DNA of 64,000 bases, from assembly GCA_965178125.1 (NCBI GenBank), contig OZ237773.1, forward strand, positions 515,344-579,343. Reading direction: 5' to 3'. Positions within the stretch are counted from its first letter, which is position 1. Every line of letters begins with the position of its first letter. Shown piece by piece: positions 23,201 through 35,038 of the stretch. Under the pieces are notes generated by a model, which had not been told where the DNA came from, searched no databases, and saw only the letters and a program-made list of their open reading frames with translations. Origin of the DNA: Bilabrum cf. latius (lineage: Eukaryota > Bigyra: Bicosoecida > Bigyra > Bicosoecida). Made by a program: the position numbers and the translations under genes.

Positions 23201-24037
23201 CCACCACAGGAAGGACTGCCTCTCGTCGGACCGGTTGTTGAGCCGGGCACTGACCTCGATCACGCTCGAGTCGGGCCGCAGGGTGATCGCGTGGGTGCCG
23301 CGCATGCGCTGCATGCGATCCAGCTCACTGCAGTAGCAAGTCACGGAGCCGTCTGGGTGTTCCTCAATCTCGTAGTCCACGGGGCCGTATGTGTTGGGGC
23401 GGTGGTGCTGTGGGTAATTGAACTCGATGCCCCCCGAGATCCAGGGGCCCGCGAGACCGACGAGGGCGGGCTTGATGACCTTGTTGTGGTACACGAAGTC
23501 GTAGTCGTTGGTCTTGTCCCGAGCCATCTGGATGCGCCCGCCCAGCTGCGGGAGGATCATGACCTTGACGAGGTCGTTCTCCAGATACACGGCCTCCCAC
23601 TCCCGGTCCCGCTTGCTGCCCTCGATCGAGTCCACGACGGGGTGCGGGTACACTTTTCCGCTTGACCCTTGGTATACCCGCTTCTCAAGAAACATGGGGT
23701 TTGGTGATGGTGCACCGATTCCATACGTGGGGATGCGCACGGTTTCCTTCCAAATCTGCGACGGGCATTGGTCAAGATTCGAAGTGAAGCGCTGATGTCG
23801 ATGCAGAAACCAGTTGAAGTCCTTCACGTACACAACTCAGGTCATGGCCACGACAACAAAACAGAAGCAATAAAATTATACCCTTCATAAACACGCGCGC
23901 TTACTTTGGCTGGGGATCCTCCCGTGCGATCTTTCGACACGCTGCTGCCAGCAGCGGACGGAGTGTCGTAGGGTCCGGGGTTCGAAGCGGACTAACAATG
24001 TATCGCAGATCCCGCCCCCAAAGCTGCGAGTGCCCAT
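20225..24037 (-). CDS. DUF5107 and tetratricopeptide-repeat protein
   Basis: A large protein of the DUF5107-plus-TPR family known from bacteria and fungi; function not established, though the N-terminal part resembles carbohydrate-active folds. The main exon 20225-23835 encodes the DUF5107 region (PTYGIGAPSPNPMFLEKRVY, LPQLGGRIQMARDK, SGGIEFNYPQHHRP, WWANPAFHVDKHHQ). It is followed by many TPRs (YREALRRDPGDSRCNTALGR, PYQLGNLWMDRLQKDQAMAC, HRNLGLALVNVSKDDEA). One TAG (21080) inside a TPR is read as Gln. The stop is TAA. A first exon 23905-24037 (MGTRSFGGGICD...) with a 69-nt intron restores an ATG start and gives 1,247 residues; that exon is inferred from frame and splice signals only. Confidence 0.8.
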
Positions 24038-24452
24038 AGCATGATAGACAAATCCTAACTCTGGGACTTCCAGCTGTCATCTCCGTGCCTCGGAGATGAC
24101 AACGCTGCTGGCGCCAATCGGCAACTATGAACAGATGCAGCTCTTCGCATGCCAGAGCACACCTGGGCATTAGACATGAGCGCAGACGCAAATTTGCGGG
24201 ACTTATATATGCTAGAGCGAAACATAACCAAAGCAACCGCGAGTCACGCCCAAATATACGATTGGACGCGTCACCGCTGGATCCTGTGCGTCAAGAGTTT
24301 TGGCTCCGATTCGTGAGCTCCAGCGCCGCCAGCGTGCGTGCCTGCAGTGCAGGCGTGGCCCTGTGGGCAGCACATATTCGTATTTGAGTAAAGCACACCG
24401 ATCCAGAGTCAAAAAGTTAATGCTGCAGGCAAATCCACGCAACCAAATGCGC
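24038..24452. other. Intergenic between the DUF5107 gene and the Ubc7-like gene
   Basis: This tandem spacer of 415 bp should hold the promoter of the minus-strand DUF5107 gene and the 3' region of the E2 gene. I see no coding or RNA feature. Confidence 0.4.
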
Positions 24453-25261
24453 TCAGTCTTCCAGCGTCTTCTGTGCAGAGCGCCTAGCCTTCCGGTTGAA
24501 TGCCTTCCGGTCCTCCCTCCACTGCTTGGCCGCGTCGATATTCGCGGGGGACGAATCGTTCGGGTCACCTAGCATGGAAATGACGGACATGAGCACTGCC
24601 TCTACGCTGAGGATGGGCCTCCAGCGCTCCTCGGCAGTCTCGAGCTCGTTGAAGCGGTCCGTGCCGGGGGCATGCAGGATCGAGATACACACCTTGCCGT
24701 CCTCGTACACGTTCGGGTGCCAAATATCGCTAGTAAACTGGAGAGTGGGCGGCATGGAGGGGAAATCGTCGGGGAATGTCAGCTTGGCGGCGAAGAGGCC
24801 TCCCTCGCTGCGGAGAATGGGGTGGCGGAAGACATCAACAATCGTCCAGCAACTTGAATCGAACCGGGGCAAGTACTGATTCTACTAAAATCATCTCACT
24901 ATGGGGTGCCAGGCGGGCCTTGCAAGGTCACATCCCACTCAAAAATATTGTCTTCCTTTGCGCCGACGTTGATGAAATCAGGGGCGTCCTTCGTTAGCTC
25001 TGCGATTTGCCAGCAACAGATACAACAGATAGAACAGCACGTACATGTGCAGCGGATCTGATCCTAAGTAGACAATTGCGCGCCAAACAATGATAAGTTT
25101 GATGGGCCCACAATTCAACTACACGGAGCAGCTCAGCTCTCACCCTTCAGTTGCCTAGCCAACAAGGTGGCAGCGTACGCCTTCGAGCTACCAGATGACG
25201 CCTTGCTGGATCCTCCGCTGCCTGCTCCACCGCCGGCACCACTGCTAGCAATTCCAGCCAT
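24453..25261 (-). CDS. UBC7: Ubc7/UBE2G-type ubiquitin-conjugating enzyme
   Basis: E2 of the Ubc7/UBE2G group, which in other eukaryotes builds Lys48 chains in ER-associated degradation. Exons 25144-25261, 24900-24999 and 24453-24807 with introns of 144 and 92 nt give 190 residues. Conserved blocks: LLARQLKELTKDAPDF, FEWDVTLQGPPGTPYEGGLF, the HPN motif (IWHPNVYEDG), the active-site Cys in KVCISILHAPG, the acidic insertion after it typical of this group, and SVISMLGDPNDSSPANIDAA. A Gly/Ser-rich N-terminal tail of about 25 residues is extra. The stop is TGA; no TAG codon. A SEL1L/HRD3 partner of the same pathway is encoded 11 kb away. Confidence 0.9.
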
Positions 25262-25530
25262 TGTATCGCCTGACTGTCACACAGAACCGGGAACGCAACT
25301 GATAGAACGTATTAGAGCGGTACAATCAGCATATGAGCTTACACAAAATAATACTAATATCACATCAGGCAATTATCGCGAATTCCTCACAAGAATCAGG
25401 ATTTATTTGAGTTTGGTGGTTTTGCTCGCTCAAGCTGTTCATGTGACGAATATACCACATTTTCTACTCAACAAATCCGCCGGCCCGAAAAGTAAGCATC
25501 CAAGGTTGCTGATCGCGGTAGGGTTGTGTG

Positions 25531-25944
25531 ATGCCTTGCTATAGATTATTGGCTTATATGAGACCAGAGTCAGCGCCAACGTCGCTTGCAAAGTCATTCA
25601 GGCAGGTGGCCAAGCTTGTGTACAGGGAAAAAGGGTAGTTTCGAAGAGTGAAGAACCTTGGAGTCCGCCCGCTTTCATTTCCGCTGAAGAGGGAGAAAGA
25701 ATTGTTTGATGATGCTAGATTTGTGGAGTGCACCTACGATGTTGCACCGGATGGACTCAAAGAGGTGGAAAGGACGCTACGGTCGGACCCCCAGGTGCTC
25801 CGCTACATGCACTTCAGAGACACGTCAAAACTGGCGGAATTCCGTAGAGGGCCTGCGAAGAGAAAGACTAAGCCCGTCACTGCATCGATGGTAGCCAAGG
25901 GAAGGTTGTTTAACCCAGAAACAATGAGAGTGGAGCCGCTGTGA
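25531..25944 (+). CDS. MRPS6: Mitochondrial small-subunit ribosomal protein bS6m
   Basis: Ribosomal protein S6 of the mitochondrial small subunit, 137 residues and intron-free. The fold is recognisable from MPCYRLLAYMRP (first strand), the helix SLAKSFRQVAKLVYREKGQF, NLGVRPLSFPLK, and the closing EVERTLRSDPQVLRYMHF. A TAG at 25636 (Gln) lies between helix and strand. With the standard code the gene would lose its first strand and helix. The start lies 269 bp from the divergent E2 gene start; the stop is TGA, 79 bp before the convergent channel gene ends. Confidence 0.85.
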
Positions 25945-26023
25945 TGACTCTATGCCTCCGAAGGCCTACATGAATAGATTTCCTGGTGCAACATGATAAT
26001 CCATCGATGGCCTGCAAACCGTT

Positions 26024-27769
26024 TCATCTCTTTCGTCGCGCCTCATGACTGGTTCCAACTGCACCCATCAGGGGTGACGATGCCTCCCGCGGTCCCACCA
26101 ACGCGCTCGCTGCTGCGGCGTCCGTGACCGCAGTGTACCCTAGCCCAAGGAACACCACGACAAACAGGATAGAGGCGATCATCTCAGCGCCTACCGCCAG
26201 CCTCGTGTACCACCCGCTGGGGTACACAGATCCGTACCCAGTCCCGGTGAGCGTGGTCACGGAGAAGGCCAGCAGGTAGGGCACCAGTCTCGAGAAGGAG
26301 GGCACCTGCACGGGGGGCGGCTGGGCGTCCTCTCCGACACGGGGGTCGTCCGCGACACCTCCACCGTCCGGGTCTTCTGGCTGCAGCCTGGGATGCGGCT
26401 GCCGGTGGTGCCCGTCGTCCATTGCGAAGGCGGGCTGCTGCGGCGCCACAAGGTACAGTCCCACGTAGAGCGTCCCGAAGAGCAGTGCCACCGTGGCCCC
26501 GGACTCGAGCAGAAACCGGACCCCCAGTGCCCTGAGTCCCCTGCGCTGGAGAGACACGCAGCACGGCACACGACAGCAGCGACCTCCTTGCGCTGCAGAG
26601 TTGCCCCGCTTCACCGGCCCAGTGCCCTGCTGCCTGGATCCCAGTCCCGATGCACCGGGGCCTAGAAGAGCAGAGCCCTCCCCCACACCACTCGCCACCC
26701 CCGGCCCCGCCCCCTTGCCCAGACTTCCAATCAGCGCCCATACAAGCCCCACAAACCAGCCAGTGCTAGCCAGCTGCAGGCAGGTCCACACCGCCAGCAT
26801 GCCTCCGGACACTTGCCCGCTCTGCAGCGAACGGTCCGCCCCCATGCCCGCCATGGCTCCCAGCTGCACAAGCGCCAGTGGCGCGGCCACCAGCAGGGGG
26901 TGCTCGGGGACCGCCTCCAGGGCTGTCCCTGGCCCACACGTGCACGAGCACGGCCGCTCCCAGCACCGCCACAGGCTGGGTGCGGATTCGGCGAGTGTTA
27001 TGCTCGGACCCGACTCCGAGCCCCGTCTCCGGGCCGCCGCTTCGTCTGGCCCCGGGGCTACTACCAGCCCGCCCGTGGAGGCCATTCCCGGCGGGGTGTC
27101 CACGCCTGGTGCACTCGTGCCATATCCAACAGAACTAGAGGCCTGAAGAGACCCGTATCCCTGCCGAACAGGTGCTTGACGATCTGCAGGTGGAGCAAGG
27201 CTGCCGATCGGAACCGCAGTATCTTGGTCCGTCTCGGTTGGCTCATCAGGCACCGGTTCCTGTTCTCCACCATCGGTCAAGGACTGAATAGACTATGATA
27301 TGATTCCAACCGAATACAATACGCCGCTCATGGTCTGCAGGCCTGCAATGGCTCTAGCTGCAATACTCGACGGAGCGCATGCACCATAGCCCACGAGAGT
27401 CTAAATCGTTACTGACAGGAAATAGAAGGAGGTTGGATCGTCTTCCGCATCCCTCGCAAGAAGTGGGCGGTCAAAAGAAAAAGCTGTACTGTCCAATTGT
27501 GCACAGAGCAGGTATAATCCACCGAAAGCTAGCAGAGTCGATGCGTAGTACATCAGAGCACTCGACAGCGAAGGCAGTACTCCTCGAAACACCAGGCCTA
27601 TTGTTGCTACTGATAATAGAATCCACTGCATGCACGTAATCGCAAACATTGCTCCATAGCCCCTGTCCAAAAGGGCAGTCACGCACACGAGTGCAACCTG
27701 GAGAAGGAATGAGGACACTAGAAGGACCTGCGCTCCGATGAATAGATGCAAACCATGGCTTTCGCTCAT
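26024..27769 (-). CDS. Two-pore-domain potassium channel
   Basis: A 581-residue membrane protein with two K+ selectivity filters. The N-terminal half has about three hydrophobic segments, pore helix and filter 1 (SVTIQTLVGYG, filter 124-128), and a following membrane helix. A disordered loop of roughly 130 residues separates it from further membrane segments, filter 2 (TTLTGTGYG, 505-513) and a last helix (SILFVVVFLGLGY). The residue before filter 1, Gln123, is TAG-encoded. A second TAG lies just after the next helix. Read with the standard code this would look like two unrelated fragments, one per pore. The layout recalls tandem-pore channels (K2P/TOK type); the family within that group is not settled. 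The stop is TGA. Confidence 0.75.
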
Positions 27770-27943
27770 TTGGCTCGAGAACTGAGCGCCATGCTACCGA
27801 CTAAGGGTGTTTGGCATGCGCCTGGCTGCTCTCCGCCGAGTCCGAAGGCGCCGCGCACTGCAGCGTGCGCAATGGTTCCGCTTTCCCGCAACTGCAACTG
27901 CAAGTGCCACAAAACAGTCTAGATCTAGTCTTTCAAACCTAAC

Positions 27944-29112
27944 ATGCGGACGCTGGCTCTGCTCCTCGGTTCAATTGTAGTCAGTGCATACGCAGCTACC
28001 CTAGGAGTGGTTTCGGTCGACAAATATACCATTCACAAGGTGAGACAAAGGAAGATCCCAACAAGTGGCCCAACTGGCCAGGTGGCACACTCTCATGCCA
28101 AGCAGGATGCGCATGCCAGGGCGCAGTAGATCACGGTACCATGCCTCATGTACTACATACATGCAAATTGATCCGATGCAAGCGTTAGGTAGGCTCTGCG
28201 AAGCAGTGTCCGTGAGGCCCGTCTTCCTGCAGGCCACGTGGCTCCCTGGCAGGGTGGGACGGTCTGAGCCTTCCTCCCTGATTTCTAAGTCGAAACATGC
28301 GCAGCGTTGTGTAGTTTCCACTATGTTCTCTTGGGTTTTATCTATAAACCCGAACTGTCAGCCATGGCAATGTGCCACGTGCCACTGCGCCCTCACCCAC
28401 CACGTGCTGCCGCTGCCACTCGCAGGTGGTCGATGGCTCCCGCAGCGTGCTGCTCAAGTTGGACACGACCTATCCGTACGGGGAGAAGGAGGACCAGTTC
28501 AAAGACCTTGCAAAGAGAGTGGGCGAGGCGGGCGATCGGGCCAGCGACCTGATCGTGGCCGAGGCGGGCGTGCAGGACTACGGGGACAAGACCAACAAGG
28601 AATTAGCGGACCGGATGGGCGTGAGCAAGGATGACTTCCCCGCGTATTTCTTGTTCCCCAAGGGCAAAACGGCAGACGAAAAGCCCATCAGGTACAGCGG
28701 CGAGCCGAATGCCAACGACGTCGCCAGGTTCCTGCGGGCTGAGGCCGGCGTGCGGGTGGGTCTCCCCGGCACCATCCCTGCCTTGGACGATGCCGCGGGG
28801 CACTTCGTGGCTGCACTGGCTGCGGGAGATGCGGAGGGACAGGCAGCTGCACGGACCGAGGCTGAGGAGGTTGTGGAGGGGCTGGAGGTGGGCAGCGAGG
28901 ACGTGCGCTTGGGAAAGTACTACCTGGGTGTGATGAGCAAGGCAGCCAAGGCCGAGGAGTAGGCGACTGGCACCTGGAGCGATGCGGTTAGAAAGGAGCA
29001 GGGGCGGCTGCAGCGGCTGCGGGACAGCAAGGGTGTGACTGAGGAGAAGAAGAAGGAGTTTGGCAGGAAGCTCAACGTGCTTCCGTCCTTCGACGCACCC
29101 GCGAAAGCTTGA
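27944..29112 (+). CDS. ERP29: ERp29-like endoplasmic reticulum protein
   Basis: Redox-inactive PDI-family chaperone of the ER lumen. Exon 27944-28039 encodes a signal peptide (MRTLALLLGSIVVSAYA). Exon 28426-29112 encodes the thioredoxin-like domain (LLKLDTTYPYGEKEDQFK, VQDYGDKTNKELADRMG) with no CxxC motif, and the helical C-terminal domain ending in EKKKEFGRKLNVLPSF. The total of 260 residues equals the family norm, but only if TAG at 28960 is read as Gln; otherwise the helical domain is lost. The 386-nt intron (28040-28425) is longer than most here. No clear KDEL-type tail is visible (ends APAKA). The stop is TGA. Divergent from the K+ channel gene by 174 bp. Confidence 0.9.
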
Positions 29113-29311
29113 TCCAAATTGGGTCTGGTCTGATCGGATGCTGTGGGTTCTGCTCCTGGCCCAGAACACGTCTGGCTGCTGGGCATACGAACATTCGATG
29201 GAATCCGCAATAATGAACATTGAATGGTACAGATAGGAAGAATTAACCATCTATGGTACGCCCTCCGGCCACTGCAAGCGCGGCGCACTCTCCTGCTCCT
29301 CTTCGCCCCGC

Positions 29312-30403
29312 TCAGCCGTCGATGTCCTCCTCCTCATCTGCCTCCATAGCAGCATCCCCTTCACCACCGCCAGACGCAGCCTCGGCCAGTCGCCGGCCCT
29401 CTGCCACCGCATGCGCCAGGTTCTCTGGGGGCACCATGGAGAAGGCCCCCGGCTTGCCGTCCTCGCCAAGCTTGATCCACGCCATCTCCACCTCCATGGG
29501 CTTCTCCTTCGAGTCGTCGTGCACCGTGTGCAGCATGCGCGATACGTCAGTGAGGGCCTCCTCCGATGATTTGCTCCACAACTTGGCCTTCTCGACCTCG
29601 GTCTTGCACGTGCGGGCCCCCTTCCCGATGGCGATCCCGAAGAAGCGGTGGTACGTGCCATCCACCTCCACCATGTACAGCTCCCAGCCAGACGCGCTGC
29701 CGTCGGCGCCCTCCTCGCCAGCAGCAGCCTTCTCGGCATCGTATCCTGCTATCAATACCTGGGCACCGAACGGCCTGTATCCCCCGCTTGTGGTGTAGGC
29801 GTACACCACGTCTGCGAGCTGCTCGGCTAGCATCTTGGGCGGGACTGGCTCGCCCCAGTTCTTTCGGTGGCTTGAGGCAATCCGCTGGGCGTATAGAACA
29901 ATCGATCTAGCATCTCCTGCCAATCCCGTGACAACCAGTCCGACGTGCTTGTCGATCGCAAAGCATCGCCTGTCGCTGCCCTTGACAAGCAGGCGCGATA
30001 CCCGAAGTTTCTCCACACCCAGCACAACCCCATCTGTGCATCTCACGCCAACGGCAGTCCTGCAGACTTGAAAATGGTACAAACCAGACGTGCTCATGCT
30101 AATAATTACGAAAGGAAATCGTGAATTTTGGATGATGCTCGCTTTGGTTAGATGCTGGTACATCGAGCTTCCTACAAGAATCTCACCCCGCTGCGTCCAC
30201 TGCTTTCTGTGCGTATTCCAGCTAAATCACCTTTCCCTCGGGTGAAATCACATTGGTCGAGTAATCATACTGCGGTGGAAGGCAATCAAGCAAAGTGCTG
30301 GCTAGGATTTCAAGTGAGACTTGAGCACAGCTCATTCTTCATGGCACAAAGAAGCGGGTTGAGAAACCTGTACTATTCTTACTCCTGCGGCTGTACTGGC
30401 CAT
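29312..30403 (-). CDS. PSMA3: 20S proteasome subunit alpha-7 (PSMA3)
   Basis: Alpha-ring subunit of the 20S core. Exons 30383-30403 (21 nt), 30187-30269 and 29312-30059 with introns of 113 and 127 nt give 283 residues. The alpha signature is YDYSTNVISPEGKVIQLEYA. The Gln of this motif, near-invariant in alpha subunits (FQVEYA), is encoded by TAG at 30208-30210. Alpha-7 features follow: TAVGVRCTDGVVLGVEKL, DKHVGLVVTGL, RPFGAQVLIAGYD, and an acidic C-terminal tail (MEADEEEDIDG). A Gly/Ala-rich insertion occurs after IAGYDAE. The stop is TGA. It is head-to-head with PSMD1. Confidence 0.93.
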
Positions 30404-30633
30404 ATTATTGGGAGAGTTATAGTACGACCGTGACGGTTCGACCGCGGCGCTTGGGGGGGCGTGAGCGATCTTGTTCCGCAAATTGCGCGGCGACTGTCCA
30501 GCCAGGTTTTGCGTAAAGTACACGGTACATTTATATTGCCTGGCCGATGCTCGGATGCAAACATTCGCCATTTTTGGCGAACTGGCCGAGTTCTTGATCC
30601 TATTTCGCTTGAAATTCTGTAGCCATCAACAAT
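30404..30633. promoter_or_regulatory. Bidirectional promoter shared by PSMA3 and PSMD1
   Basis: Two proteasome genes start 230 bp apart on opposite strands. The spacer holds a perfect inverted repeat, TTCGCCA-TTTT-TGGCGAA (30564-30581), which could bind a dimeric factor. That the repeat is a regulatory site is inference. Confidence 0.4.
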
Positions 30634-33600
30634 ATGGACTTCGGTGCAGCAGGAATAATCGCTTTGCTGGATGAAGAGGACGAGCAGCTCCAGGTAAGAA
30701 CGCGATTCAAGTTGGAGCCGGGCGTGGCACTTGTTTTTACCGGACATGGTCGCATGCGCGTAGCCGATCCCAGCAGTTCATAAATCATTTACTACGGTCT
30801 GTCTCCGTGGTTTCATGAATCTGGAAATGTCGCAGGTGTTTGCACTGCGCAAGCTAGCAACGGTGATCGACCGTCATTGGGCCGAGGTATCCGATTGCCT
30901 CCTGCAGATTGAGGAACTGAGCGAGACGGACGGATTTGATGGAAAGCAAATTGCTGCTTTTGTGGCGTCGAAGTGCCACTTCCACCTGGAGCAGTACGAG
31001 GACGCCTTGCGGTTCGCGCTGGAATCCGGCAATCATTTTGACGTGGCAGTCAAGGGCGATGAGTTTGTCGACTGCATGGTCGCCCAAGCCATAGATTAGT
31101 ACGCTACCCTCAGAAAAGCGGCTGCATCGGATCCTGATGATGCTGCCCCAATCGACGCCTCGCTCGAGCGAGTGGTCAACAGCATGTTTGAGCGATGCCT
31201 GTCCGATGCTGCCTTCGAGCAGGCGGTCGGCATGGCGATCGAGTGCCACCGCCTCGATATCATTAAGGACGCCGTGACTCGGGCTGCCGCCGGAGACACC
31301 CGCGCGAGCCAGGAGCGGGCGGAGGCGCTGCTGCGGTACTCGTTCGACCTCTCCCAGAGCAAGGTGCCTGGCCGGGCTTTCAGGCAGCAGATCGTGGAGG
31401 CTATCACGGAGCTGCACCGCGCACAGGCCTCGGTGGACCACCTGGCCCTGGTGCGGTGCCTGGAGGCCCTCGGGGATGCCGACGGGATCGCAGCCCTGCT
31501 GGTTGGGCTGCTGGGGGCCCCTGAGGAGGACGAGCGGGCGCACCTGGTGGCCTACCAGATCTGCTTCGACCTGGTGGAGGACGGAGACCAGCGGGTGCTG
31601 GCTGCGGTCAGGGGCGCGCTCCCCGACAAGCAGGGGACCCAGGGGGGTGGGGATGGATCCGCTGGTGGAGAGGGCGAGGAGGGGGGTGCTGCGGCCGACG
31701 GGGGTGCGGAGGGGGAGGCAGCGGGGGATGCAGCAGCAGGAGATGGGGCGGAGCCTTCGGCTGCAGTGGCTCGCGCGACGGAGGGGGTAGACCTGCCCGC
31801 TGATAGCAAGGCGCCCGTGTATGACCGCTTCCGGTAGGCGAGGTCGATCCTGAGCGGCATCGAGTCGCTGCGGCTGCACCTGCACGTGCTGCACAAGCTC
31901 AACAACGCGGACCCGCTGGTGCTGCAGCGCATCAAGCAGGCTCAGGAGAGGTTCAACCCTGTCACGCACCAGGCGTCCTTCGGGGCACACGCGATCATGT
32001 ACTGCGGGACCACCTCGGATAGGTTTCTCCGGGAGAACGTGGCGTGGATGGGCAAGGCATCCAACTGGAGCAAGTTCGCCGTGGTGGCCGGCATGGGGGT
32101 GGTGCACAAGGGAAACGTCGAGTCGGCCCTCACCGTGTACGAGCCATACCTCCCCAACCCCGCGCGGGGGGGAGCCTCCAATCCGTACGAAGCAGGCGGT
32201 GCCATGTATGGCCTGGGTCTAATCTTCGCCAACTGCGGCGGGACGGGCGTGGGAGGCACCAAGCAGAGGCTGCTGCAGGAGCTAAACAGCAGCGTGCACA
32301 CGATGCAGATGCAGGCGTCCCATGGAGGCGACGCACCGGGAATGCAGAACGGCGGGCTGCCTGGACATGTGAGAGATACGCGCACTGACTCTAACTTTCG
32401 CAGGTTTGGTTAATCGTGCTTGTCATGGCTTTGGTGTGGATTGCCCCGTGACGATTTCCCGTTTGGGACGATTGCATTGCCGAAGGCCCCTCGGGGCCTG
32501 CTGCGGATCTTCTCACTGACGTCTTCTGAGGGTTGTTTGTGCTGCTCGCGAGCTCGTTGGTCACTTGAATGCGTTGTGGATTGCCCCGTGACGATTTCCC
32601 GTTTGGGACGATTGCATTGCCGAAGGCCCCTCGGGGCCTGCTGCGGATCTTCTCACTGACGTCTTCTGAGGGTTGTTTGTGCTGCTCGCGAGCTCGTTGG
32701 TCACTTGAATGCGTTGTGGATTACCCCGTGACGATTTCCCGTTTGGGACGATTGCATTGCCGAAGGCCCCTCGGGGCCTGCTGCGGATCTTCTCACTGAC
32801 GTCTTCTGAGGGTTGTGTGTGCTGCTCGCGAGCCGTTCGATTCCGCTTTGATTCCGCTTTGCCGGTAATCATGTATTATGTCCCTTATTCTCCTGCTTCC
32901 ATCTCGCAGCAAGTTGCCCACGGTGCCTGCCTGGGCCTGGGTCTGGCGTGCATGGGCACGGGCGATGCCGAGTCTCTCGAGTCCTTGCTGGCAGTTGCCA
33001 AGATGGAGTCTGCCACCGCAGGGGAGGCAGCCGGATACTCGATGGGGTTGCTGCTGGCCGGCAGCGGCATGTCGAGAGACCTGACTGGGCATGATGCTGG
33101 GGCTGGTGAGCCCACGGCTCGCGAGACTCTGTTAGATCTGGCGCAGCGCACGAGCCACGAGAAGGTAACCCGCGGGCTGGCAGTGGGCCTGGCCCTCTCT
33201 TGCTACGGCCGGGAGGACGAGGCAGATGCCTTCTTGGAGCAGATGACCTCGCACAAGGACCCCATGATCCGGTACGGAGGCATGCTTGCCGTGGCTATCG
33301 CGTACAGCGGCACGGCAGACCGCACGCGCGTCAAGCAGTTGCTGCACGTGGCTGTCAGCGACGTGTCGGACCAAGTCAGGCGAGCCGCCGTGATCGGCCT
33401 CGGGTTCTTGCTGTGCAGGCAGCCCGAGCAGCTGCCGCCTCTGGTCGCTCTGCTCGCGGAGTCGTTCAACCCCCACGTCAGGTACGGTGCCGCCATGGCC
33501 ACTGGGATCGCGTGCGCCGCCACAGGCATGCCTCAGGCCATGGCCCTGCTGCAGCCCCTGCTAGACGACAGCGTTGATTTCGTGCGTCAGGGCGCCTACA

Positions 33601-34881
33601 TCGCAGGTGCCATGGTGCTGCAGCAGGAGAGCGAGGCGCGCACCCCGCAGGTGAAGGCATTCCGCGCTAAGATCGCCAAGGTATCTGCAGATGCAAGGTT
33701 GCACCCCACCATGGCGCGCGTGGGTGCTATCCTTGCTTCAGGTATCATCGACGCAGGAGGCAGGAACGCCTGTGTTGGACTTCGGTAAGTCGCTGTGGCC
33801 TGACATGTGGCTCTGCCGCAGTTCGCCTGTCCATAGCTTGCGATTGCATGGCTGGGTTCATCCCTTGGTGCTGCCTTCCGCTCTCAAGATCCCCATCGCT
33901 GCTTTTGCTTCTTCCCTCGCTCGCAGTTCTAGGGCGGGTTTCCAGCGCATGCCGGCCGTGCTGGGCATGGCGCTGTTCGTGCAGTACTGGTACTGGCTGC
34001 CGCTGACCCACTGCCTCTCTCTGGCCGTGCACCCCACGGCCCTCGTGGGGCTGCACAAGTCCCTCAAGATCCCCAAGTCCTTCCAGGCAGAGTGCCTCTG
34101 CAAGCCTTCGCTCTTCGCATACCCCGAGCCCCTGCACGTGAAGAAGGAGGCCGAGGACAAAAAGGTGGAGGTCGTGGAGCTCTCTACCTCGGCCAAGGCC
34201 AGGGACAGGGCCAGGCGGAGGGCGCAGCGGAAGAACAGGGACGGGGCCGGCTCGGAGATATCCACCCCCTCGGGCAAGGGCAGGGCCCCCTCGGCGCTGA
34301 CCCCGCTGTCGGACTCGGGGCGGGGTGCCTCGGGGCAGTCGCAGGGGGACGAGGGGGGTGCAGCGCAGGGTGGTGCTTCGCCTATGAAAGGGGGTGACGA
34401 GGACGAGGGAACAGGCGCTGCCGCTGGTGCGGGGGCCGGGGACGAGGGCGAGGACGGGAAGGGGTCATCAAAGGGCAAGCAGGGAGGCAAGGACAAGAGC
34501 GGGAAGGAGGAGGCCCGGTCCTTTGCGCTGACCAACCCCAGTCGTGTGACGTTGCCGCAGCAGCGCTTCGTGCGTTTCTCGCAGAAGGGCAGGTGGGTGC
34601 CGGTGCGCAAGGACGCTTCTCTCAACCTGGGCGCCGTAATGCTGATGGACCAGGGCAAGGCGGCGGCCGGGACGGGTGCTGCGGCTGCAAGCGACGGCTC
34701 CGCCAAGATGGAGGACGGGGCCGATGCGACCGCAGCTGCTTCTGGGAGCGGGAAGGTGGAGGAGGAGGAGGACGACGATCTCGAGGAGGTGCACGTCCCG
34801 CGGCCGGGCGAGGAGGAGGAGAAGGACTACGAGGCACCAGCGGAGTTCGTGTGGGTGGTTGGTGACTACGTTGACTTCTAA
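30634..34881 (+). CDS. PSMD1: 26S proteasome non-ATPase subunit Rpn2/PSMD1
   Basis: Largest scaffold subunit of the 19S base, a ring of proteasome/cyclosome repeats that docks Rpn13 and other partners. Exons 30634-30693, 30836-32368, 32910-33784 and 33927-34881 encode 1,140 residues; introns are 142, 541 and 142 nt. Conserved blocks: GIIALLDEEDEQLQ, VASKCHFHLEQYEDAL, MYCGTTSDRFLRENV, GDAESLESLLAVAK, VTRGLAVGLALSCYGR, HVRYGAAMATGIACA, FVQYWYWLPLTHCLSLA. Two TAG codons (31097 in AIDQYATLRKAA and 31835 in DRFRQARSILSG) are read as Gln. A charged low-complexity insertion sits before the C-terminal FVRFSQKGRWVPV. The stop is TAA, showing that TAA has not been reassigned. Confidence 0.95.
32437..32840. 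repeat. 140-bp tandem repeat, three copies, inside a PSMD1 intron
   Basis: Three almost identical units with a period of exactly 140 bp (unit landmarks at 32441, 32581 and 32721) fill most of intron 2 of PSMD1. Each contains the palindrome AGGCCCCTCGGGGCCT-like hairpin. Without the extra copies the intron would be near the local norm. Differences between copies are only a few bases, so the expansion is recent. Confidence 0.95.
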
Positions 34882-35038
34882 GTGGCTTGATCATCATCGT
34901 TGGATTCACTTCGAGTGTCTGTGACGTGGCAGGAACAATCAATGCGCGGCGCCGTGCTCCGAATCGTGTGGCCGAACGATCGCCTAGTGCGTTAGTACCA
35001 CTGCACACACTGCGTACTATCACAGCCTGCAGACACCC

